Part shown: positions 1 to 5,362 of the stretch, in pieces
Numbering within the stretch: position 1 is the first letter of the stretch
Layout of the letters: every line of letters begins with the position of its first letter
Source of the DNA: Bacillota bacterium
Lineage (GTDB): Bacteria > Bacillota > Clostridia > Acetivibrionales > DSM-1351
Assembly (NCBI GenBank): GCA_023426005.1
Contig: JAFABO010000083.1
Span: 1 to 10,471, forward strand
Reading direction: 5' to 3'
Length of the DNA: 10,471 nt
Notes under the pieces: model-generated
The model's input: the letters and a program-made list of their open reading frames with translations, nothing else
Told to the model about the DNA's origin: nothing
Database searches by the model: none
Translations under genes and position numbers: made by a program

Positions 1-1618
1 AATCTCCGAACAGCATTTCAGCGAAAGCCTGACCGCCCCTTGAACCGGGATACCAGCACTGTACAATTGCCGCTGCCTTGTCGGCGGCATTTCCTATGCT
101 GAGTGCACTGCCTGAAACAAGGGCCACAATTGTGGGCTTGCCGGTTTCAAGAATTGCGTCCAAAAGCTTTCTCTGTGCTTCCGGGAGATTAAGGTCGGCC
201 TTGTCTCCTCCGGCATCAAGGATTGCCGTACCCTGGTCGTTCTGCTCTCCCTCAACTGATGCATCAAGCCCCAGACATAGGACGACAACATCACTGCGTT
301 GGGCAGCCGCTACCGCTTCCATCAGCCTGTCTCCGGGAAGTGCCAGATCCTCCTCCCTGTTCATGTGGAGGTGGCTGCCCAGAGCGTACCATACACGGGT
401 TTCAGGTGACACCCTGTCTCTGATGCCATCCAGCAGGGTTATACTGTGGGACGGCGTACCACTGTAATTTGCTATTAAAGCCAGGTCACTGGCAGCATTT
501 GGTCCGATAACCGCTATATTCTTTATTTTCCCCGGCTCCAAAGGCAGCAGTCCGTTATTCTTGAGCAGAACCATTGATTTTCTGGAAGCATCAAGTGATA
601 GTGCATTATGTTCCTTGCAGTCATTTACTTCATAAGGTATGCTGTCGAATTCGCAGTCATCGTCAAACATACCCAGCCTCATTCTTGTGGTCATGACTCT
701 GGTTGCGGCGCGGTCAATATCCTCTTCTGTAATCAGGCCTTCTTTTAAAGATAATAGGAGCAAGAGATAAATATTGCCGCAGTTCAGGTCACATCCGCTT
801 TTTATGGCCAGTGCAGCAGATTCGGTCGGAGTCTTTGTCACTCCGTGGCCCTCATGGAAATCCTTAATTGCCCAGCAGTCCGAAACCACATGTCCGTCAA
901 AGCCCCAGGAATCCCTGAGAATATCCTGCAGCAGTGTTTTGCTTCCGTTGCAGGGTTCCCCGTTGGTCCTGTTGTAGGCACCCATTACCGCCTCAACCTT
1001 GGCTTCCTTTACAAGTGCTTCAAACGCTGGGAGATAAGTTTCGAACATATCCTGCTTTGAGGCTATGGCATCAAAATGATGCCTGTCATCCTCAGGCCCG
1101 CTGTGTACTGCAAAATGCTTTGCACAGGCTGCCGCCTTCATATGTTTGCCGCCGCCCTGGAGGCCATTGACAAAAGCCACCCCAAGCCTTGAAGTAAGAT
1201 ACGGATCTTCCCCGTAGGTTTCATGTCCCCGTCCCCACCTGGGATCTCTGAAAATATTTACATTGGGTGACCAGAAGGTAATTCCCTTGTATATGTCACG
1301 GTCGTCTTTCCTTGAACTTTCATTATACTTCGCTCTGCCCTCTGTTGCGATAACATCTGCAATTTTCTGCAGATACTCATCATCAAAAATGGCTGCCAGA
1401 CCTATGGCCTGTGGAAATACCGTAGCAACACCCGCTCTGGCAACTCCGTGAAGCGCTTCATTCCACCAGTTATACCTGGGGACACCCAATCTTTCAACCG
1501 CCTGTGCATCGTATCTGAGCTGTGCTGCCTTTTCCTCAAGCGTCATCCTTGACACCAGGTCGGCCGCTCTCTCCTTGAAGGAAAGTGATTTGTCCAAATA
1601 CTTCGGCTTTTGTTCCAT
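1..1618 (-). CDS. Glycoside hydrolase family 3, probable beta-xylosidase-like exo-glycosidase (3' end beyond window)
   Basis: The frame is open from an ATG at 1618 to the left edge, giving about 539 residues with no stop. An AAGGAGG ribosome site at 1627-1633 sits 8 bases before the ATG. The N-terminal TIM-barrel domain shows RDPRWGRGHETYGEDPY (about 124-140), the substrate-binding KH pair (167-168), a GPE..RH stretch (174-180) and the nucleophile Asp247 in SDCWAI. The SDCxAI context is usual in the beta-xylosidase/arabinofuranosidase branch, while beta-glucosidases typically have SDW. The C-terminal GH3 domain starts near 350 (VLLKNNGLLPL); Glu456 and Glu458 in SVEGEQ are acid/base candidates. 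About 150-200 residues seem to be missing beyond the window. No signal peptide is visible, so it should act in the cytosol, removing terminal sugars from oligosaccharides imported by the neighbouring transporter. The family is sure; xyloside specificity is inference, and beta-glucosidase or arabinofuranosidase activity remains possible. Confidence 0.95.
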   Translation of the reverse strand, partial: MEQKPKYLDKSLSFKERAADLVSRMTLEEKAAQLRYDAQAVERLGVPRYNWWNEALHGVARAGVATVFPQAIGLAAIFDDEYLQKIADVIATEGRAKYNESSRKDDRDIYKGITFWSPNVNIFRDPRWGRGHETYGEDPYLTSRLGVAFVNGLQGGGKHMKAAACAKHFAVHSGPEDDRHHFDAIASKQDMFETYLPAFEALVKEAKVEAVMGAYNRTNGEPCNGSKTLLQDILRDSWGFDGHVVSDCWAIKDFHEGHGVTKTPTESAALAIKSGCDLNCGNIYLLLLLSLKEGLITEEDIDRAATRVMTTRMRLGMFDDDCEFDSIPYEVNDCKEHNALSLDASRKSMVLLKNNGLLPLEPGKIKNIAVIGPNAASDLALIANYSGTPSHSITLLDGIRDRVSPETRVWYALGSHLHMNREEDLALPGDRLMEAVAAAQRSDVVVLCLGLDASVEGEQNDQGTAILDAGGDKADLNLPEAQRKLLDAILETGKPTIVALVSGSALSIGNAADKAAAIVQCWYPGSRGGQAFAEMLFGD

Positions 1619-1701
1619 ATTTACTACCTCCTTATTTCTCCTGTTTTTGCTTTAATTTAATTATGTACTTTACAGCTATTTACTATAACTATTTGCTGCA
1701 A

Positions 1702-1731
1702 TCAACTTAACCGCCGCGCCGGTTAAATTGA
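1702..1731 (-). promoter_or_regulatory. Inverted repeat in the GH3 leader, candidate operator
   Basis: A perfect 7-base inverted repeat (TTAACCG ... CGGTTAA, 6-base GC loop) extends after one mismatch by four more pairs (TCAA/TTGA). It lies about 25-55 bases downstream of the predicted GH3 transcription start. No U-run follows on the minus strand, so it is unlikely to be an intrinsic terminator. A repressor site or a 5'-UTR stem-loop both fit. Confidence 0.5.
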
Positions 1732-1763
1732 CTCCCGGCTTTGCAGTTAATGGAGTTATTCTA

Positions 1764-1792
1764 ATTATACAGGTATGCCGGTACAACTTCAA
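1764..1792 (-). promoter_or_regulatory. Sigma-A promoter for the GH3 gene
   Basis: On the minus strand there is a -35 box TTGAAG (1792-1787) and a perfect -10 box TATAAT (1769-1764), separated by exactly 17 bases. The predicted start near 1757 gives a leader of about 138 nt before the GH3 start codon. The promoter lies just after the transporter operon's terminator, so GH3 is probably its own transcription unit. Confidence 0.75.
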
Positions 1793-1808
1793 GCAATGAA
1801 CGCACCAT

Positions 1809-1862
1809 AAAAGTGCTTGTGAAACTTGCAGGTGAACAGCAAGTATTATTTCAAGCAAGCAC
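1809..1862 (-). terminator. Stem-loop terminator of the ABC transporter operon
   Basis: Read on the minus strand, GTGCTTG (1862-1856) pairs perfectly with CAAGCAC (1819-1813). Inside it, TGAAA/TTTCA and CTTGC/GCAAG also pair, so the whole 3' arm is base-paired with two bulges in the 5' arm. TTTTAT follows directly. It starts about 75 bases after the permease 2 stop. The U-run is short, so termination may be partial. Confidence 0.6.
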
Positions 1863-1935
1863 CTTGTGTGCAGTCCATTTGATTGAAAACGGAAAATACA
1901 TGTCATAAATAATGTGTCAAATATTCCGGTTTCAA

Positions 1936-2790
1936 TCAGCCCTTGACGGCTCCAACCACCAGGCTGTCCTGTACCTTTTTGCTCATGAATGCATATATGA
2001 TCAGGGTTGGGATTGTTGCAACCATGAGACCTGCGCCTATGGGACCCCAATCGGTGGTGTACTGGCCGGCCAGAGACTGGATACCGACTGTTAAGGTTTT
2101 AAACCTGACGTCGCTGATAAATACCACCGCAAACATTAATTCATTCCAGGCCTGAAGGAAAGTGAATATGGTAACTGTTGCAATGGCCGGTCTCATCAAC
2201 GGCATGATTATATTGAAAAATATCCTGTAAATACTGCAGCCGTCAATACATGCTGCTTCTTCCAGTTCCCTTGGCAGGGATGCCATAAAGCCGGAAAATA
2301 TAAGTATGGCCATGGGTATTGCAAAAGCTGAATAGGGTATGATCAAAGCCCAATAGGAATTGACCATTTTCAGATTCCTCAGCATTACAAATATGGGAAG
2401 CAGAGCCGAATGGAGGGGGACAGTAAGTCCAAGGATAAAAAAGGAATTCATTTGTTTTCTTATCTTAAATACCATTCTTGTCAGCGCATAGGAGGCCATA
2501 ACAGAGAATATTACCGTAAACAGAATTGTCGCACTTGTAACTATTACGCTGTTTATAAAGTAATGCCCTACGTTACCGCCCAAAAGAGCATTGCTGTAGT
2601 TGGACCAGAGCCATTTAGTAGGGATGCCCAGGGGATTTCCTCCGAATATTTCAGAATTGTCTTTTAGTGAGAAGGTAAACATCCAGTACAGCGGGAACAG
2701 CTGTATAAATGCTACCACAATGAGGGCGGCATACATAAGTATACTTGATATGGAACGTTTGGAACTGCTGACTGTTGTGAGTCTACTCAT
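1936..2790 (-). CDS. Sugar ABC transporter permease 2, MalG-type (CUT1 family)
   Basis: A 284-residue inner-membrane protein that forms the import channel together with permease 1. About six hydrophobic segments are visible, the first near residues 16-38. The cytoplasmic EAA loop is clear: EAACIDGCS begins at Glu178 and ends in a proline-containing IIMPLMRP stretch. This is the docking site for the ATPase subunit. The protein ends in VVGAVKG, typical of MalG-like permeases. An in-frame start exists at 2850, but the ATG at 2790 is preferred: it overlaps the permease 1 stop as ATGA, follows a GAGAGGG ribosome site, and gives the usual family length of about 275-290. The overlap suggests translational coupling. 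No ATP-binding gene follows in the operon. Confidence 0.95.
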   Translation of the reverse strand: MSRLTTVSSSKRSISSILMYAALIVVAFIQLFPLYWMFTFSLKDNSEIFGGNPLGIPTKWLWSNYSNALLGGNVGHYFINSVIVTSATILFTVIFSVMASYALTRMVFKIRKQMNSFFILGLTVPLHSALLPIFVMLRNLKMVNSYWALIIPYSAFAIPMAILIFSGFMASLPRELEEAACIDGCSIYRIFFNIIMPLMRPAIATVTIFTFLQAWNELMFAVVFISDVRFKTLTVGIQSLAGQYTTDWGPIGAGLMVATIPTLIIYAFMSKKVQDSLVVGAVKG

Positions 2791-3671
2791 CTTTTTGCAC
2801 CCTCTCTTTCTCTGAACAGGAAACCCACCAGAATTGACAGTAAAAAGCATTCGAGAATAACAAAAATGGCCATTGCACTTCCGTACCCGTATTGGTTTCC
2901 TTTAAATATGGTGCTGACCATGTACGTACCTATAACTTCACTTGCGTGGGCAGGGCCTCCGCCCGTCAAAACATATACAAGATCAAATACCTTAAGTGCT
3001 CCTGTTACTGCAAATATTACCGATACATTGAGTACAGGCTTCAGCATAGGTATGGTTATTTTCAATGATGTATTCCACCAGGAAGATCCATCTATTACCG
3101 CAGCTTCAAAAACATCGGTGGAAATGGATTTAATACCCGCGTACATCAACAGCATATGATATCCGATGTACTGCCAGATTATGGGGATAAAAGTAGCCCC
3201 CAAAGCCCTTCTGGTGTCTCCCAGCCATTCCTGTGCCCAGGAATCAAGGCCTATTGAACGCAATAACAAATTCAGGATACCGTAGTCATAATTATATATT
3301 TTCATCCATAGCTGACCTATAACAACTGTGGAAATTATAACAGGTATAAAATAGATAGTCACAAAGCTTTTTTCCAATTTGACACCCTTTGCCAAAACAA
3401 GCGCTAAAAGCAGTGAAATGGGGAGCTGTATAAATACCGACGCAACTGCTAGAATCAGTGAATTAACAGCTGCTTTAACGAATATGGGATCAGAAATGAG
3501 TCCCTTATAGTTGGCCAGACCAATGAAGGTACCTTTACCGAATCCGGACCAATCCTGCAAACTGTAGTATAATGACATTATTATCGGTACTATAATAACG
3601 GCTATAAACATAACCAGGGCAGGAAACAGGAAAAATACTATGGCTTTCTTATTATTCAATACCCTATCCAC
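2787..3671 (-). CDS. Sugar ABC transporter permease 1, MalF-type (CUT1 family)
   Basis: About 294 residues with six hydrophobic segments, the first directly after a short basic N-terminus (NNKKAIVFFLFPAL). The EAA loop starts at Glu189 with EAAVIDGSSWW and runs to IPMLKP. The start is GTG. A GTG at 3680 is also in frame, but it lies inside the run AAGGAAGTGA (3686-3677), which matches the anti-Shine-Dalgarno complement at 9 of 10 positions. The GTG at 3671 is 5 bases beyond that run and is therefore chosen. The gene ends by overlapping permease 2 by 4 bases. It acts in the membrane as half of the channel for the saccharide delivered by the upstream lipoprotein. Family assignment is firm; substrate is unknown. 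Confidence 0.94.
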   Translation of the reverse strand: MDRVLNNKKAIVFFLFPALVMFIAVIIVPIIMSLYYSLQDWSGFGKGTFIGLANYKGLISDPIFVKAAVNSLILAVASVFIQLPISLLLALVLAKGVKLEKSFVTIYFIPVIISTVVIGQLWMKIYNYDYGILNLLLRSIGLDSWAQEWLGDTRRALGATFIPIIWQYIGYHMLLMYAGIKSISTDVFEAAVIDGSSWWNTSLKITIPMLKPVLNVSVIFAVTGALKVFDLVYVLTGGGPAHASEVIGTYMVSTIFKGNQYGYGSAMAIFVILECFLLSILVGFLFREREGAKR

Positions 3672-3676
3672 AAAAC

Positions 3677-3686
3677 TCACTTCCTT
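3677..3686 (-). promoter_or_regulatory. Extended ribosome binding site of permease 1
   Basis: AAGGAAGTGA matches the 16S tail complement AAGGAGGTGA with one mismatch and lies 5 bases before the GTG at 3671. It covers the alternative GTG at 3680, which argues against that earlier start. Confidence 0.65.
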
Positions 3687-3743
3687 CTTTTATTAGTTTC
3701 ATATTTAATTAGTATAAAATTATGGACATTTTTCATAAGTATC

Positions 3744-3777
3744 TGGCGTCCCTTCGCCACCGGTGAAATGGACGCCA
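3744..3777 (-). promoter_or_regulatory. Intercistronic stem-loop between binding protein and permease genes
   Basis: A perfect 8-base inverted repeat (TGGCGTCC / GGACGCCA) encloses an 18-base region that can pair further (TTCaCC / GGcGAA). It begins about 20 bases after the binding-protein stop and ends about 70 bases before the permease 1 start. No U-run follows on the transcribed strand. It fits a 3'-end-stabilising or partial-attenuation hairpin giving more binding protein than permease, as known for malE-malF; that role is inference. Confidence 0.6.
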
Positions 3778-3799
3778 TAGCCTATAATCTCAGGATCTG

Positions 3800-5134
3800 T
3801 TATTTACCGTATATTGTCTGTAAGCTGTCTACAAACTGTTCTGGTGTTTTAGCGCCCATGAACAATTCCTGAAGAGCATTCAGGTAGGTTTCGGTATCCT
3901 TGCCTGCAAGAAGGGTATCCCACCAGATGGTAAAGCCTTCTGCATCTTTTGTAAGGTCAACAACCTTTACAAGTGTAGCCGGCAATTTGCTCTTATCAAC
4001 ATCTTCAGCTTTCCAGGCAGGCATTGCAGCACCAGCCAGGTAGGATTCCCTTGAAAAGTTTTCTGCGAAATACATCTGGAATTTAACAGCCTCCTCCTTG
4101 TTCTTTGTATTGGCACTGACCATTACTGCGTCAACCGCACCGCCTGTAAACTGCTTTGCATTTCCCTTTCCGTCAGGTATTGCCGGGAAGGAGATGACAC
4201 CGATCTTGCCGGCGACCTTGGAATCCTTGGCATCAGCCTTACCTGCCGCCCAGCTGCCTTTGAACATCATGGGTATTTTTCCGTCATAGAAGGGCACTTC
4301 AGCTTCATCGTTGGATATTCCTGCCGCCCCCTTTGAGAATGCACCTGCATCTACCAGTTCCTTAAATCTCTTAGCCGCATTCAGGAATTCCGGATCTTTA
4401 AAGGAACCTTCCTTTGTAAGAGTTTTAACTATTTTTTCAGGTCCTGCCGCTCTCAATGCCATAACGTCAAAGTACATTGCTATGGTCCATTTATCTTTTC
4501 CGGATACAGCCATAGGAGTTATTCCCTTTGCCTTAAAAGCTTTGATGGCTGTGAGCAGTTCATCATAAGTGGCCGGCAGTTTTACATTGTTCTTATCAAA
4601 TAACTCTGTGTTTACGAATAAAGCTCCTGCCGCAAGGAAGAAGGGCATCCCATATATTTTATCGTTATAAGTCAGGTTGTTGAAGGCACCGTTAACCAGC
4701 TTGCCTTTGGTTTCAGCCGTAATATAATCATCTATAGCCAAAACTGAATTTGAATCAATAAATGGCTTTGAGAAGCCTCCGCCCCAGGTTGAGAAAAGGT
4801 CAGGCAGTTCATTGGCCGCTGCCATGGCTTTTATCTTTGTCTTATAGGCTTCGTTTTCGTTTGTGTCAACTGTTATTCTTATGTTTTTATTAGCCTTCTG
4901 GTAATCATCAATTACCTTTTTAGCAGCCGGCATAAAGGGATCTGTTGCTCCGCCCCAGATATGACTGAACTTCAGTTCAACCTGCTTTCCGGCACCAGCA
5001 TTGGTATTTCCGGCATTTGTATTGGTCGCAGTACCGGTATTGTCTCCGGCAGGTTTCCCGCAGGCTGTCATACCCACCGCCAAAGCTCCCGCAAGTATAA
5101 ATGCCATTCCTCTTTTTACTAGCATTTTGTTCAT
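3800..5134 (-). CDS. Extracellular sugar-binding lipoprotein of the ABC importer (solute-binding family 1)
   Basis: 444 residues, the normal length for a CUT1 binding protein. The N-terminus is a lipoprotein signal peptide: basic MNKMLVKRG, hydrophobic stretch, then lipobox-like VGMTAC with Cys25 as the lipidation site (Met at -3 is slightly unusual). A Gly/Asn/Thr/Ala-rich flexible linker follows at about 26-49. The mature protein starts VELKFSHIWGG and shows family signatures such as the NELPDLFSTWGGG segment, IPMMFKGSWAAG, and a late region with AEGFTIWWDTLLAGK. The start is set by AAGGAGGA at 5141-5148, 6 bases before the ATG. First gene of the importer operon, divergent from the two-component genes. 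It captures a saccharide at the outer membrane face and hands it to the permeases. The GH3 neighbour suggests an oligosaccharide such as xylo-oligomers, which is inference. Confidence 0.96.
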   Translation of the reverse strand: MNKMLVKRGMAFILAGALAVGMTACGKPAGDNTGTATNTNAGNTNAGAGKQVELKFSHIWGGATDPFMPAAKKVIDDYQKANKNIRITVDTNENEAYKTKIKAMAAANELPDLFSTWGGGFSKPFIDSNSVLAIDDYITAETKGKLVNGAFNNLTYNDKIYGMPFFLAAGALFVNTELFDKNNVKLPATYDELLTAIKAFKAKGITPMAVSGKDKWTIAMYFDVMALRAAGPEKIVKTLTKEGSFKDPEFLNAAKRFKELVDAGAFSKGAAGISNDEAEVPFYDGKIPMMFKGSWAAGKADAKDSKVAGKIGVISFPAIPDGKGNAKQFTGGAVDAVMVSANTKNKEEAVKFQMYFAENFSRESYLAGAAMPAWKAEDVDKSKLPATLVKVVDLTKDAEGFTIWWDTLLAGKDTETYLNALQELFMGAKTPEQFVDSLQTIYGK

Positions 5135-5167
5135 GGTTATTCCTCCTTGAAATAATTGTTACGCTTA

Positions 5168-5197
5168 ATGATACTAGGCAATTGTGCCTAAAGTAAA
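5168..5197 (-). promoter_or_regulatory. Probable promoter of the ABC transporter operon
   Basis: On the minus strand, TTTACT (5197-5192) and TATCAT (5173-5168) are separated by 18 bases. They match the sigma-A consensus at 4/6 and 5/6. The predicted start near 5160 leaves a leader of about 26 nt ahead of the binding-protein ATG. An imperfect -35 fits an activator-dependent promoter. Confidence 0.5.
5175..5190. promoter_or_regulatory. Inverted repeat within the transporter promoter spacer, candidate operator
   Basis: TAGGCAATTGTGCCTA has perfect 6-base arms (TAGGCA/TGCCTA) around a 4-base centre. It occupies almost exactly the space between the predicted -35 and -10 boxes of the transporter promoter. 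A bound protein there would block RNA polymerase, as with classical repressors. The binding factor is unknown. Confidence 0.5.
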
Positions 5198-5198
5198 C
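5190..5198 (+). promoter_or_regulatory. AAAGTAAAC, possible third copy of the intergenic element
   Basis: Differs by one base from the AAGGTAAAC element at 5280-5288 and overlaps the predicted -35 of the transporter promoter. It lies in the opposite orientation to the copy at 5206-5214. A short AT-rich match like this could be chance. Confidence 0.25.
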
Positions 5199-5205
5199 GT
5201 AAAAT

Positions 5206-5214
5206 GGTTACCTT
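5206..5214 (-). promoter_or_regulatory. AAGGTAACC element upstream of the transporter promoter
   Basis: On the minus strand this reads AAGGTAACC in the direction of transporter transcription, just upstream of the predicted -35, with 32 bases between it and the -10 box. A near-identical element occurs at the kinase promoter on the other strand. Candidate site for the YesN-like regulator (inference). Confidence 0.35.
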
Positions 5215-5247
5215 TCATTGTGCAATATTATTACTTTTATTTAGCCT

Positions 5248-5268
5248 TTTTATAATATTTTTATAAAA
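5248..5268. repeat. AT-rich perfect inverted repeat in the divergent region
   Basis: TTTTATAA (5248-5255) and TTATAAAA (5261-5268) are perfect arms around a 5-base centre. It lies between the two regulator-like elements and may serve as a flexible or melting segment. The local AT content makes chance occurrence plausible. It also contains a TATAAT without a good -35. Confidence 0.4.
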
Positions 5269-5279
5269 CACATCTAAAA

Positions 5280-5288
5280 AAGGTAAAC
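5280..5288 (+). promoter_or_regulatory. AAGGTAAAC element at the kinase promoter
   Basis: The element sits about 34-42 bases before the predicted kinase transcription start, where a -35 box would be, and no -35-like hexamer is present. That is the usual place for a class II AraC-type activator. Its orientation follows kinase transcription, with 21 bases to the -10 box. Confidence 0.35.
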
Positions 5289-5306
5289 TAATTTTATTGA
5301 ATCTTA

Positions 5307-5315
5307 TGGTATAAT
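5307..5315 (+). promoter_or_regulatory. Extended -10 promoter of the two-component operon
   Basis: TGGTATAAT combines a perfect -10 hexamer (5310-5315) with the TGn extension. The -35 region has no recognisable consensus. The predicted start near 5322 gives a leader of about 40 nt. A GGAG ribosome site at 5353-5356 precedes the kinase ATG. Confidence 0.6.
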
Positions 5316-5362
5316 AGCAACAATATACAAATTTATTATTCGCAAAATACACGGAGTTATTA

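Noticed and set aside
78..467. Plus-strand open frame of 129 residues opposite the GH3 gene
   Set aside because: It is the antisense shadow of a gene with complete family motifs, and has no ribosome site or own motif.
1893..1920. Minus-strand TTGACA with TATTTT 16 bases later
   Set aside because: The -10 is weak, and it lies upstream of a likely terminator and of a far better promoter at 1764-1792.
1676..2050. A 124-residue minus-strand open frame overlapping the end of permease 2 and the following gap
   Set aside because: It is out of frame with a clear permease gene, covers the predicted terminator and GH3 promoter, and has no recognisable motif or ribosome site.
5191..5204. CcpA cre-like site around GTAAACGTAAAAT
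   Set aside because: It fits the cre consensus at only about 11 of 14 positions and lacks the conserved right arm; better described as a copy of the AAGGTAAAC-like element.
5251..5256. A second TATAAT in the divergent region as a kinase promoter
   Set aside because: It lies in an AT-rich inverted repeat with no -35 and no TG extension; the TGGTATAAT at 5307-5315 is better placed.
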